From Diadema setosum (Eukaryota > Echinodermata > Echinoidea > Diadematoida > Diadematidae), in the NCBI GenBank assembly GCA_033980235.1, contig CM067064.1, positions 28,149,781 to 28,213,780 of the forward strand: a stretch of 64,000 bases of DNA, given 5' to 3'. The notes beneath the pieces are model-generated. The model saw nothing but the letters and a program-made list of their open reading frames with translations, made no database searches and had not been told where the DNA came from. A program made the translations under genes and the position numbers. Positions 11,531-23,300 of this stretch are shown here, one piece after another; position 1 is the first letter of the stretch, and each line of letters begins with the position of its first letter.

Positions 11531-12647
11531 GAGAGAGAGGAATAAAAGGGGGAAAAAAGAAGACGCAGAACCTGGTACCTGTGGAAGATTTTGTCGCTTT
11601 TTTCATGTTGTTGTTGCTGTTTTCACAACAGGATGACTAGGAAAATGAGAACGCTAAGAACAATCGATCTACTTTTGCCGAATCTTAACATGTGTATGTA
11701 ACGCTGACGCAATGTTTAGATTGGGACTTCGCTGTTTGTGACTTTTTGTGCAACAGGGGAATGAGTGGCTGACGTCAATCGGAGCACATGTTCAGATGAC
11801 AGCCTGCATGTGAAGAATCCTCTCAAAAGAAAGTTTATTTCCCCAATTCTTTCTTTTCCTTCTCCCTGTACATCGCCCATCTCTTCTCCCTTTCCCCCCC
11901 CCCCCCCCAAAAAAAAAAGAAAGAGGAAAGAAAAGAAAAAAAGATAGAAAAGATATACAAAAGTCTGAAGCGAATAATGCATTGTAGCAGATGTTTTGAC
12001 GACTTTCGGGCCGACTCATGCTGTGGACAGTGTGACACGCTTTTTACACCGGCTGCCATGTGGTGGAGTTTCATGCGTATAATATCACGGCTCACCATAA
12101 ATCCGCCGAAAAACCACATTACTTTAATACTTCAAATCCCCATGATGGATGCATCACGTTGAATATCGATTAGCAGACAGACGAGTTCCATGATACCTGG
12201 ATCACATTCACTGCTAGGATATTCAACCTGAAGAATAATTCTGAAACGAGGGCTATTCCAGTTAACTTCAGATCTTAAGCAAGCTAGGCTTGCCAGACGT
12301 GACAACTGAAGCATGCAAAATTTATCAAAACTGATTAATATAATGTGAACAGGTATTGTGCATTAGAATTCTTCATGCTTGATCAAACACATCCCCCCCC
12401 CTCCCTTGAAACTGCATGAAAAATGCATGGTTGCAAAAACACAAAACAAGGCAAAACATGATTGTCATAAACATCAGTTTGCACACAAGAAGGCATCCCA
12501 CAATGCACTAGATAATGTGACCTATTTTGGCTTGCTGTGAGCCTCGTAATGGGCCCTGAATCCATCCGACTGGAAGACTATTACTGCACCAGCCTCGATC
12601 ATTCGCACCTGCCTGTTACGATTTACTTGTACTGTATCAAAGCTTAC
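11531..12647. other. unique DNA, no gene; CRE-like site
   Basis: A perfect TGACGTCA lies at 11770-11777. A 15-base C run at 11894-11908 is followed at once by an A-rich run. Overlapping frames here come from those runs. Confidence 0.6.
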
Positions 12648-12669
12648 TTGTCTGTCTGTCTGTCTGTCT
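12648..12669. repeat. TCTG microsatellite
   Basis: Five perfect TGTC units. Confidence 0.95.
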
Positions 12670-13880
12670 TTGTATGTGATGTACCTCATTTCATGAACTC
12701 ATACTTCGTTTTTAGGGAAAAAATGCACCTCGGCTGTAATGAACTCCTTTATTGCACTTTCTGCATCACTGAGAAAGTAGGTACTGTATTTGCCTTGTGA
12801 AGAGAGACATCGCAGGCTTTTAACATCTTGGGCATCTATGCAAATGAGCTCACCACCCTCTCTCTCTCTTTCTCCAAATCCATCCCCTGTCATGTGAGTT
12901 CTGTGGCTACAATTAGGCACTAATCTCTTCTTTTTTTCTTCTTTTTTCTTCTTTTTTTTAACCACTAACACCACACAGGTTTCTGCACGCGCTGGATTTT
13001 CTCTCCTCCATCTTCCTAAAGCATGGAATGGCACTCGAGGTATTCATTCGGTTCACGATTGGAAGAAAAGAAGAATGGTGTTTTGTTTTTTTTTTGCATG
13101 TTTTGTGACATTTCATCTGATAACTGTTGCACAGTAAAGCCTTGTGAAATGAATTTATGCCGCTACATATGTCCAAAGCATTGCAGATGTGAAATAATTT
13201 TTATGACAGAAAGCATCCTTTTTTTGTGTCATATGGTTCAACTTTAATTAGTGTATATATTCTTTTTCCTTGCCAATTTCAACAAAGCATGTAATTTGCA
13301 CCACATCCATGCCATAATTGATAAATAAAAAAGAAGAAAGAATTGAGGCATGGCAGATGCTGGAATATAGAATAGAAAGCATCCTGCATTCAGCTAGCAA
13401 AAAATGGGAGCTTTTAGAACATGAACCCTGCATGACCCCACACACCCAAGGATAGAATTTTACCTGGCTGTCTTACTCTAATCACCCCCCGGTCCTCTGG
13501 GGGAGAGCCATCCTAAGATATCCCAGTCTTGGTTTTGAGGAGCGGGGGATGGGGGCTGATGGAAATGAAATTGGAAGCTAAAATTAAGTCTTTTAGAAAG
13601 AACTCCCAACGGTACGTGAATGGGGCTAAAAAAAATCTTTCATCCCCCAATTCAACCCTGGCAGAAGGTTACTGAGAATGTGAAAGAAAGAAAAAAATAA
13701 GTGGGAAGGAAATGGGTATGGACCGATGTGAGGTGTTAACCAGTGATGAGGGTCAAGAATTTGACCACTAGGTTGGAATCTGGATAAAAAACATCCGATC
13801 CTCGGAACACCAAGAGATTTCAGTGTGATCCTGCTTTTCTGCGCAGCCCCCAACCCCATCCCCATAATAGCGAGCAGGAC
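12670..13880. other. AT-rich DNA, no gene
   Basis: T-rich runs at 12930-12958 and 13080-13097. Inverted CCCCGG/TGGGGG strings lie near 13487-13504. No gene recognised. Confidence 0.6.
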
Positions 13881-14120
13881 TGAAATTATAGCTGACAATC
13901 CCAGTATGAGTGCATCTCTGCTATCCTGTCCTGCAACAGAGGCCCAAGTAGCTCTTGGAATCCCATTGGTATCTCAGAGGGAGGTAATTGTTTACCACCG
14001 GCCGCGCAGAGTGCAAAGTAATGGCCCCCCTCGTGCAATATCCCGCTGCTATTTTCGTGTCGCCTGACGAAGGGCTCCTTGCTTATAATGTGACAAAATG
14101 CGACCAGAAATACTCAAAAA
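13880..14120. promoter_or_regulatory. CpG-richer, motif-dense patch
   Basis: Unique DNA with GAGGTAATTGTTTACC (about 13981; homeodomain plus forkhead-like), GTAATGGCCCCCCTCG (about 14018) and GTGCAATATCCCGC. It has the compact, GC-richer look of many invertebrate enhancers. There is no splice-site pair and no recognisable peptide in the frame 13825-14067. Inference only. Confidence 0.25.
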
Positions 14121-15227
14121 CAAGATCAGAGGGATTCCTCGTATGACTTCTGTGGAACCGTGTGGGGTTTCATAACCCGAAACAGACTCATGAGTGAGAA
14201 AACTGAATAGATGAAAAAGCATCACTAAAGAATTGATGAACGGAATAGCAAAGGGCTAAAAGAAGTAAAAACACAATTTCACAGTTAAAACTGCAGTTTA
14301 AAGGGGGTGGCTAGTAACTGATCAGTGGGAATCAGTGGAAATGCTGGTGGATGATTGTTCCAATCCTTGTGGGATTCATAGGAGTACATTATATATCTAT
14401 TGTTGTGTGAAAATCATTTGCTTCAGAACGGTCTCATATTCAAGTAATGGGCAGTTTAATGCACCGTCACTGTACAGGCACGCTAACCTGTAAACATTAA
14501 TTCAAATACTTTGTATTCAGACAATTAAATTGTGATTATGACTGTGTATTAAATCTCTTTTTTGTTGTTGTTGGAAATGTGAAATGAATATGAATATGAT
14601 AGCTATCACTTTGAAGAACACTTTCTAACCATCAAACTTAATGACAACTACTACTACACAAGGTCACTGAGTATGAAGGGCTTCAGTATCCAAAAGATCT
14701 TGCCAGAATTTTGCACTGAGTATGCAGATTTTTTTTTTTTTTTTTTGTGGCACTGGATCAGGAGAAAGTGAAAAAAAAGAAAGAAAAGAAAAGCAAATCG
14801 CAGCCAATGTGGGTCAGACCATTGCACTCAAAGTCTCTGGAACACATACAAATTTGTGTGCCTACACACATTTCAGCAGTAAACCAACCTGAATTTTCAC
14901 ATCCCTTCCAATGCCTTGTACACTGTGTCCAGTCATAACAAGTGCCAACATCGCAGTTCTATGCATGCAGGAAGAGTTAGTGCAACGACAGTCGCGGAAA
15001 ACTCTTTTTGTCACCAGCAGATACATGAATGCAACATTCTGTACAATGTGGACATGAATCGAGCTTTAAAAATGCAATTTTCGACCCTCGTCTACATCTT
15101 TCGATGCCTGAAAATTACCTGAATGTTTCGGCGGCACGCCAAGGTCGCACACTCGGGAAATGAGAAATTAACCAAAACTGTTCATCGCAACTGGGTTGAT
15201 AAAAGACAAATATCCTCCTCATCATAC
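14121..15227. other. unique DNA, with a repeat-like start at about 14298
   Basis: From about 14298 the sequence TTTAAAGGGGGTGGCTAG resembles the TTAAAGGG start of other elements here and may be one end of a dispersed repeat, but I see no inverted partner. A 19-base T run begins near 14730. No gene seen. Confidence 0.45.
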
Positions 15228-15266
15228 CTGTCTGTCTGTTTGTCTGTCTATTTGTCTGTCTGTCTC
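15228..15266. repeat. TGTC microsatellite
   Basis: TGTC units with two TGTT-type variants. Confidence 0.95.
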
Positions 15267-15442
15267 TGCAGAGAATGATTTCCCTTCTCATCTTAGTTGA
15301 TGGGCATATATTTTGAACAAAATGGTATACAACTCTATGAGATGAAATTGCTGCAAAAATGAAATTTTGATCGGCAGCCATATTCAAAATGCAAAACAAA
15401 TTGCAATGCAATATCGGGAAAATTATTCCCTGCTCTTTTTCT

Positions 15443-15469
15443 CCCCCCCCCCCCTCTCTCTCTCTCTCT
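15443..15469. repeat. C run followed by CT repeat
   Basis: Twelve C residues (15443-15454) pass directly into CT dinucleotides. Confidence 0.95.
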
Positions 15470-15828
15470 GTCTGTATTTGATGCATGCTGTTATGGAGAA
15501 CTAGAAACCATGAACATGGCATGTTGATGATAACACACAATATAAATCAGCATTTTAGAAGACATTTGCAAAGCTTAAAAAGAGAAGAAATGAGGATAAG
15601 ACACACATGCACAAGCAGAAAAAAAAAGAGAGAAACGGAGAGAGATGGGTGAGAAGAAGAAGAAGGAGCAAGTGGAGGTGAAAGTAATCGTGGAGGTGGA
15701 GGGAACTAGGGCAAGTTTTAAGGTAATGCAGTCACTTGGTAGATGGGGGAAACGAGAAGTGGGACTGTGAACTTCAAAAGAATTGATGCAGGTGTGGATG
15801 CAACTTTGACTTTCACTCATGAAAAATC
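15470..15828. other. unique DNA, no gene
   Basis: AT-rich, then a GA-rich stretch (15588-15720). Nothing recognisable. Confidence 0.6.
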
Positions 15829-15830
15829 AG

Positions 15831-15998
15831 TTCTAGGACAATTACCCTAGACCCCCTTCCCCGGACCCTGACTCTAACCCTAATCCTAACCCTAAGCCTA
15901 ACCCTGACCCAAACTCTAACCCTACGCCTAAACCTAACCCTAATCCTTACTCTAATCCTATCACTAACCAGTATTTAGCCAGGGGGTAATTGTTCCTG
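15831..15998. mobile_element. foldback element with telomere-like core
   Basis: Outer arms are inverted near-copies: AGGACAATTACCC on the left (about 15835-15847) and GGGGGTAATTGTTCCT on the right (15983-15997). Between them 15865-15966 is 17 hexamers in perfect 6-base register, variants of ACCCTA, the complement of the animal telomere repeat TTAGGG. This could be a non-autonomous element that carries a telomere-like array, or an interstitial telomere remnant that became mobile. No coding capacity. Confidence 0.65.
15865..15966. repeat. degenerate (ACCCTA)17 telomere-like array
   Basis: Seventeen units with no insertion or deletion. Five units are exactly ACCCTA; the others carry one to three substitutions (ACTCTA, ATCCTA, ACCCTG and similar). 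Substitutions without register loss suggest age without slippage. Confidence 0.9.
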
Positions 15999-16050
15999 AT
16001 ATGCAGATATGGAAAAATTTTACAACTCATCTTCATCATAGTCACCATTA

Positions 16051-16754
16051 GGCCAAAAAAAAAAATTGTTGCATTGGCGTAACCCGCCCGACCCTAAAAA
16101 TTCCGCCGACCCCATGTTTTTTTATTATTTTTTTTTGCTATCGATATCAAATATCTTGTTGATTGCGATCGCGATCGCACAAACCCGGAAGTGGAAACGG
16201 CTCTGGGGATATCGGATGTACGAGGGAGAGATCTAGCGCCTCGCATAAGCCTTCCTTGATCAGTACGTCATCTGTTTCCAACACGGACAACAAGATTTAT
16301 TCAGTGTATACGTAGCATTCAGACTGCGATGTATTGTGCACAGTTTTGCCGTAGGTTTCTTGTGTGGAGAACTTACACGAATCTGTATATGTGGGACTGT
16401 AATAGAGATCGCCGTGTGCGATGAAAAGATCGTACATATGGGTCAATTTGCATCTATCCTATCTAAGTCAAAATAGTAAAATATGAAGTGAAAACATTCA
16501 GGATAGGGATTTCAACATCTTTAAATTCTGTGAAGGGGTATAATTCCAGTAATATCAGCCTCATAAATGATTTGTATAAAAGATGAACACAGCACATTCG
16601 GTGCAGCAGTTGTAACTGTTTACTGAGCTGAGCACGAGTTTTACACGTAAAATGCAGGTAGCAAAAAAAAAAAAAAAAAAAAAAAAAAATCCGCCCGACC
16701 GACCCTATTTGAAAATCTCATGTTACCCCAATGCAACAATTTTTTTTCTTGGCC
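16051..16754. mobile_element. 704-bp PIF/Harbinger-like non-autonomous element
   Basis: The ends start GGCCAAAAAA and finish with the inverted TTTTCTTGGCC, and the inverted match continues inward through ATTGTTGCATTGG and the adjoining GTAAC. TTA lies directly outside both ends (16048-16050 and 16755-16757). A TTA 3-bp duplication with GGCC-type ends is characteristic of PIF/Harbinger transposons. ATC-rich repeat DNA flanks both sides, so the element inserted into and split that tract. The inside (16140-16420) is unusually CpG-rich and may be captured host sequence; I see no transposase frame. Confidence 0.75.
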
Positions 16755-16757
16755 TTA

Positions 16758-17350
16758 TCATCATCTTCACCTTCATAATCACCTTTATCATTATCCTTTT
16801 TCTCATAATCATTATCTTCATCCTCATATTCATCAATATCATGTGTACCATCACAACTATCATCATTATCACCTTCATTCTCATTATCATCATTATCGTC
16901 ATCTTTGTAATCATCATTATCATCACCTTCATCCCCCTTATCATCATCTTCATCCTCATAATCATCATATTGCAATCTATATCCTCATAGTCACCATTAT
17001 CATCTTTATCTTCATAATCACCATTATCATTATCACTATCTTTATTCTCATAATCATCATCATCTCTATCCTCACAACCATCAATACCATCATCTTTACT
17101 ATCAAAATCATCATTATCATCTTTATAATCATAATTATCATAATCATTATCATCTTCATCCTCATAAAATATCTCTTTCATCATCTTCATAACCATCCAC
17201 AACATCATCAATACCATCATCGACATTAACATCATTATCATTACTGATATCATCAAAGTCATCATCATCATCATCCCTAACATCACCACCATCATCATCA
17301 TCCTCATCATCATCATCACCACCACCACCACCATCATCACCATCATCTTC
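16758..17350. repeat. ATC/ATT trinucleotide tract, about 590 bp
   Basis: Degenerate TCATCT, TCATTA and TCACCA units fill the whole interval; 16021-16047 is the part left of the Harbinger-like insertion. Because the period is a multiple of three, long open frames appear on both strands (Asp-rich and Met-rich on minus, Ile-rich and His-rich on plus). These are not genes. Confidence 0.95.
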
Positions 17351-17640
17351 AAGAGCAGCAGCAGAGAGTGAGTGCCCTATCTATATCAGAAAATGCTTAT
17401 CTTGGTCACAAAATGTGGCCATTTTCTGTGAATGTGTAGGTTTATCCAAAGTGTCACACCATAGCACTCTCTCATCCCAATGGATGTGAGGTTGGCTCCG
17501 CTCCTGTATCACTTCATCTCCTTCGCTCTTCTCCCCCCCCCCCCCCCCCCCCCCGAACAGACTCTTCTCACACCTGTTCCTCATGTCAGCCCCACGTCTA
17601 GCCTCATCCTTCCTTCCATTCCACAAACATCCAGGTCGCA
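17351..17640. other. unique DNA with a 22-base C run
   Basis: The C run is 17533-17554. No gene recognised. Confidence 0.7.
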
Positions 17641-17960
17641 CAAATCTTCCTCGCCCGAGTGCCACCTCTAAACTTGTCAAAGCCGTCGTCGCAAAAGTAC
17701 TAAAACACAAAATCCCATCCCCGCCGCCCGTGGACGTGCGGATGTGAACGATGCCCGCCGTCGTCCTTGCGTTTCATGGACTGGCAAATGGGCGCAAAAT
17801 GCCCATTATCTCCGTCATTATCGGACGACCCACTGGCTGTTTGCATACATTATCGTTGTGAATGCGAGTTGGTGATCCCTAGAGCTTTGAAAGCACCTGT
17901 CCATTAAGTGCGTTATTCCTCTGAGGGCCATACACACTCGTGGTCTGGCATCCCCAGACA
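17641..17960. promoter_or_regulatory. strong candidate regulatory patch
   Basis: CpG-rich sequence from about 17640 leads into a motif-dense block. It includes CAAATGGGCGCAAAATGCCC (about 17785; two inverted halves), CCATTATCTCCGTCATTATC (two ATTATC cores), GGCTGTTTGCATACATTATC (forkhead/POU-like) and GTCCATTAAGTG (NK/homeodomain-like). No splice-site pair. The look is that of an invertebrate developmental enhancer; activity is inferred. Confidence 0.3.
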
Positions 17961-18740
17961 TTGCTGCCAACATTATGCCACTACACAACAGCAAATCTAT
18001 TCATTTATTTAACATTCATGTATCAATTCTTTTGAATGATGAATGTGCAACTACAAGAGTTTTTTTCTTTGAGTGAAATTTATGAAGGACAGTCAGATCT
18101 CAAAGGGGAAAAATGTTGCATCTTTAGATGCATGCATTCTCACACATGTGTTTGATTCCCTGCTGGTGTAAGGCTCAGAGATACACGTAAATACCAGTAA
18201 GATCCAGCCCACATTAGGAGGTTTTCATTTTCCTCCACCCTAAAAGGAACAATTGATATGATTCATTTTCAGATTCAGCTTAGAGTGATATTAAAGCATA
18301 ACAAACTTATATAAGTGTATGGAGAATTTCCGCACTCGACATACAATGTGCTGCAGGTGTCAGGGAGTTAACACAATGTGGTATAAATGTTTTTGCAGAC
18401 TGGTCTTGTAGAACAGAGATGCTGCTAGTCTCCTAAGACAGACTTTTTAGTGAATTCAAACTTGATATTTAATGCTCAATCATCATCAAAGAAATATCTT
18501 AGAAGTTGTTGCTACACGTAAGAGGAAATTTCAGGGGGGGGGGGGTTGAAGGAGGGGGAGAGAAGTACACTCATGTTTGCTCTTAAGAGTAAAAAAAAAA
18601 ATGTGAGGGTAGTTGACTGAATTTTCCTGAATCCTAGTATATTTTTCCCAAATTGCAGATGGAAGTAGGCATCACATTAGCTAAAAAGAACTCTTATTTC
18701 AGATGCAAATTTGTTTATGACCTTCAGACACTGGCCACCA
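17961..18740. other. AT-rich DNA, no gene
   Basis: A 12-base G run at 18534-18545. Otherwise nothing recognisable. Confidence 0.6.
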
Positions 18741-19060
18741 CATTAAGTTGAGACCTGCGATGATGCTGCTAGTTCCATCCCACCTTGTCACACCCTCGTT
18801 ACGATTACCGCTGCGTCCCCCCCCCCTCCGCCCACCCCCCGCCCCCCCGCGGTCGCGCATTTCCACCTTATCTGTGTGTCTCTCTTTGCGAGATGCGCAC
18901 CCGAAGGAACTCTCGCTTAATTTGGCGGGATATCTCATCTGAGCCGAGGAGGGGAGAGAGTTGGATTTCAGGCGCAGCTTCGCCCCCGATGACCTCAGGT
19001 AGATGAATGGATCAATGGCGGACTGAAGTAGACATTAAAGCGGCGGCATCTATCAAGATT
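18741..19060. promoter_or_regulatory. GC-rich patch
   Basis: C-rich and CpG-rich (18815-18860) with an AP-like and homeobox-like tail (CTTAATTTGGCGG about 18913). Two plus-strand frames and one minus-strand frame all stay open across it, which is expected from high GC and does not by itself indicate coding. Confidence 0.2.
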
Positions 19061-20600
19061 TGATATGCATGGGGAGTCTGTAGTAAGAGAGGAGTTCCCT
19101 TTTTTGTGCGGTAAATTGTTAGTGAGAAGGTAGAGCATGTAATCAGTTCTTTACAATCAGAACGGTGTAGAAGCAAATAAAAAAAGAAGAAAAAAAGAAG
19201 GTTACATGTGCTAATGTATCACAGACCCCTTGGGTATTTAATATTCTGATTGTTGTCATTAGCAAGAAAACACCATAGCCTTTGTCTTCCTATTGTGCAA
19301 GTGTCCCTGCACTGTTTACAACTATTTTCATCTTACCAATAAATTCTGGATTGATATCGTTTCAAACTGTTAAAACCCTTATTTATGACAATAAAGGAGG
19401 AAAATTAGAGAAAGAGAAAGAAAGCCCAAGTCTTAAAGAGAGAGATATTCCAGGATGATATTGTTCAGGGCAACAGCTGCGGAAATCGAAGACCAAATGA
19501 AAGAGAAAAGGAAAAGTATCACATAAAAAAAAAGAAGGATTACTACGGAGCATATTGGAAGGAGGATATGGAGCTTCTCTGACGTTCTGCATGGTTTCAC
19601 TCTGTTTCGTTCCTCTGCGTTCCTTTGGATGTTCACCACAGGAGGGGCAAACATATTTGCTAATGCGACATCCTCCCGTTTGTTCACCCGTTCCGCGGCC
19701 CGCCGCGAAGTTCAAACAGATCGAAAGCACGTCCTTGTGATTGATTCCTCTCGAAACCCTCCCTCTCCATTATTCTCCCTTGACTGCATTTCTCAACCCT
19801 TTCCTACTTGTGTCCAAGGCATTTCAAAAAGCATTCCCCCGTTCAACTCTTTATTGAATGCAGTGATTTTTGCATTACTTGATTTATTAGACACAAAACA
19901 TCAACATTTTGTTGTTGTTGTTTGTTACTTTCATTACATCATATTTGCAAATCTGAACAAAACAGTGCTCTTTCTTTTTTATTCAGTATTTTACAGACAG
20001 ATGTGATAATTAATGCTCTGCATGCTAAGAAGGATATTTAACAAGATCATCATGCATGAGCGATATGTTTGGTTTTCTATTCTGTAGTGTAAAAGACTTT
20101 TCTTATACATTTTGATCCAACGATCATGGTTTTTGTTCCATCTAATCATTTGTGGATTATGCCCGAGACTGAACACTTCACATGCTAGCAGACTAACATT
20201 CGCTATCAAATCAGCCTGGATCATGGGATGCAGTGCTTCAGTCCCACATATTGACATATCAGTATGTTACTTGGAAGTTAACTGGAGAGTGCACTTTTAC
20301 TCACAAATTCTGACAGATTTTCCGTACACAGGTGTGCAGTACTGAATCATGGACTGAAGAGGGATTCTCTCCAGTTCAGCTGTAAAAAGCTACAGAAATG
20401 GACAATGTTTATGGCAGCAATTGCTGAAGACTCAAAGCCAAACCAATTGATAATGATAGCACCTTAGAGCAGAAACAGTCCTATCTAAAGCAGAAACGGT
20501 ATAAGGGATAAAAGAAACAATTCCATATCACTGCATCCTATCTCCCGATAAGAATACAAGTTTTAAAGACTAACTGCAAGCTCAGATTTTTAAACAAAAA
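19061..20600. other. unique DNA, no gene; CpG-richer stretch at 19560-19800
   Basis: The stretch about 19600-19740 is GC-richer (CGTTCCGCGGCCCGCCGCG near 19687) and is open in three frames. The rest is AT-rich with nothing recognisable. Confidence 0.5.
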
Positions 20601-20614
20601 AGAAATGGAGTAAG

Positions 20615-21283
20615 ATGTTATATTGTTCAGGAATAAGAAGGAGACTCCACCTATATACACGTCCACAAGGTATTGATTTTTTTATTTTTTTTTTGCGGCA
20701 AATGTTTACCTTAAGATTTGAAAGAAAGAAAAAAAAATCACAGGCAATTTGTTTTGTAGGTTTTTTCCCTTTTTTCTGTGGGTTTTTGAGGAATTTTTTT
20801 TTTCTTTTTGCCAGGTGGAAAAGAATTAAATTACAGGCACAAGAATTGTGGGAGAAGGTTTCACCACCACACGTCTTCTATCGACGCTCCCGAAATTTAC
20901 TCCGACAAGCTCCTGAGTCAGTCACCACTCTCCAGCTGCCATGGCAACCGTCTCTATCCCTGCACCTCAACTTCATCATTAATGGTCCGTTGTCTCTTGA
21001 TTCTGCACCAGAAAGATTCCACCATCCAACAACCAAGACACATACCTGCATGCACTTCTCTTCCCAAAAGAAAAACAACAACAATGCCAGAAACTTGACT
21101 CCACTTAACACTCAGGCATTTGCAAGAGCTCAATCTAATAAGGATAATTACCAAGTGAAAATGCAAGAGACTCCTGTCTATGTAACATGTGAAGAAGATG
21201 GAAGATTATGCCCCATTGCTTCGGTATATGAACATAAATCATTTATGAGGAATAAATTACAAAATGGAAGGAACCAACAATAA
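20615..21283 (+). other. 222-codon anonymous open frame over a unique patch
   Basis: This is the longest open frame outside simple repeats, but T and A runs (20678-20695, 20791-20810) make its first third low-complexity Phe/Lys. The central part, 20815-21020, is GC-richer and has a T-run/CCAG boundary at 20811-20816 that resembles a splice acceptor. No domain is recognisable. The same block holds GCTGCCATGGCAAC (20935-20948, near-perfect X-box), TGAGTCAG (AP-1-like) and CATTAATGG (homeodomain-like). I favour a regulatory patch over a gene. Confidence 0.2.
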
Positions 21284-22351
21284 CATATTCTACCCCAGCT
21301 CTAGTGTCGTTGTTGGTTTTTGCAGCCCTGCAAGGTTTTAGGTGTGATTGTGATGGTTGTTTTGCTTGACAGCAAGCATCGCACACCATTTATGACAACT
21401 GTGCATGGCTCTTTAACAGCAACCAGCTTTGAACCACCAGAGTGAAGGTGTTACAGCTGCAAAGAGTAGCAAACAAATAGATACAGGTGCCTCTTAAAAA
21501 AAAAAAAACAAAAGACATTGGCAAGCAGTGTCAATGCACTCTACAATGGGGCAAGTCCTTCTCATTAACTCAAGGTGTGTTCAGACGAGAGCAGCATTCA
21601 TATCATCAAACAGCATGTTGATAGATGTCCATATGAAAGCATTGAAAACACTGTCTGGTTTAGAAAAACAGAAGTATAGGTGGCCTTCTGCCTAGAGGCG
21701 CTGTTTTTTTGCGATGATCACGTACCAGACATTAGTGGATTCTCATTAATATTTATAAGTCTTACTCTTGTATAGTACAGGCCTTGGGAAAAGCTTTATA
21801 CTTTGTGCTGATACACGCAATATGTTATCAATGGACACAAACAATGCTCAAATCACCACTTTGACACTTGACAAAATGTCATGTCATGTATAGGGAGGTG
21901 AACAGTTAAACAAAACAGTGAGGTGAAGTGTCCTTTTGTTTTTTTCTCCATGCACCACATTTCAACATGAAACTCAATCAAACACCCACCTGAATGAGTG
22001 CTCAGCTGTATTTCTTGGACTTCACTGCATACAAAACAACATCTGGCAGCCTGACTGTCAAGTTAAGGCTCTGTGACCCACTCGAAAAAGTTTGACTAGT
22101 TCACTCACTTCTCGCATCTGTCCAATCACGACCCCAACTGTCCGTCTCTCTGAATCAACCTGCTCTCTTTCCCGCCCCCTCACCTTTTTTCCCACCTGAT
22201 CATCACACCCAGTACTTTCCTACCCTCCAACTCTGGGATCTGCACCTTTAGGAAAGTGGAAATTGGGTTACCCTGGTCATTACATGTGATACTTTGCAAT
22301 GACCCAATCTTAAGTATTAACATCCATCTTCTCTCAATACCAGATTTACCA
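21284..22351. other. AT-rich DNA, no gene
   Basis: Nothing recognisable; a 12-base A run near 21497. Confidence 0.6.
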
Positions 22352-22545
22352 CGAGTTTGATTCATGAAGTCATCACATTTAAGTCTTTACACAAATCTCA
22401 GAATGGCTAAAGTTGCTCATATGTAGCTTTGAGAGACTTTTAAAGAGAAGTAAAATCCATTTCATGAAGTCTCTCATAAGTGTGTCTCATGAGTGAATAG
22501 TTTTTCATAGAAGAAAGACTTTCATGAACTGGACCCCAGGTTTCA
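22352..22545. mobile_element. possible foldback element with TTCATGAA ends
   Basis: GATTCATGAAGTC at about 22360 and the inverted GACTTTCATGAACTGGACCCC at about 22518-22540 could be terminal repeats of a MITE of the GGGYCC...TTCATGAA kind common in marine invertebrates. The inverted match is short and interrupted, so confidence is low. Confidence 0.3.
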
Positions 22546-22850
22546 ATATCCTTAGTATCACTTTGTTTACATGAAAGTAAGTGGGGTGGGGGGGGGGGGG
22601 GGGAGGGAGCGGGGTGATTGGTTAAGGGTGCATGATCTGGTTCTACGTGGTCTGGGCAGAAGTGATACATAGCAAACCTATTACTTTTTTTTTAATAGAA
22701 AGCTTGCCATGCTTATTAGTTGAACCAAATGTTGTCACTGTTTTGCCACCAGTTTTCTTTCCATTTATTGCAATCTCCATTAAGGCACATTCAAATCATT
22801 CAGTATTCAGCAAACACATAGATGTCACCCTGTTCTATCACAGGATTGCT
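22546..22850. other. unique DNA with a 16-base G run
   Basis: G run at 22588-22603. No gene. Confidence 0.7.
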
Positions 22851-23300
22851 TGCGGCTTCTGCTACTGAAGCTGCTACGATTAACGGTAATTTCTTCCGGC
22901 CCCGCCCTCTTTCCTCCGGCTCCCGCATCTCTGAGAGCCCTCTTCCTATCATCTTATTTGTAACCTTTGGCACAATCTTGTGCAATTTCCTCCAATAATA
23001 ACCCCTCTTCAAAGCAGGACCCCCCCCCTCCTGCTCCTCATCTCCTCCCACTGAGCCTGTCCGATTGCATCCATCATCCCACCTACGCCAGGCATCTTCT
23101 CTCTTCCATGTTTCCACGGTAACTCCAGGAGGATGTTTTCATTCTCATTAACATCTCTCCTTGACGAAGTTCCAAATTTAATCACCTTTGCCACATCCCC
23201 ATGAAATGAAGAGAAAAAAACAAACAAATGGGAAGTGGAAGGGGGGGGGGGGTAGGCTGGGGGGTTGAAAAGCACATTCATGAAAGAAGCCGGAATACGA
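22851..23300. promoter_or_regulatory. GC-richer patch with X-box-like site
   Basis: Contains ACGATTAACGGTAAT (about 22875), a C-rich segment near 23015-23040, and GTTTCCACGGTAAC (23110-23123), an imperfect RFX X-box. A 12-base G run at 23241-23252 ends it. Two minus-strand frames (22800-23117, 23009-23281) are anonymous. Confidence 0.2.

Noticed and set aside
12571..12592. TGGAAGACTA, the first ten bases of miR-7
   Set aside because: The match stops there and no hairpin arm is visible; a ten-base hit is plausible by chance.
16723..17352. 209-codon minus-strand frame (Met/Asp-rich) and overlapping plus-strand Ile/His-rich frames
   Set aside because: They arise from the ATC trinucleotide tract, whose 3-base period keeps several frames open at once.
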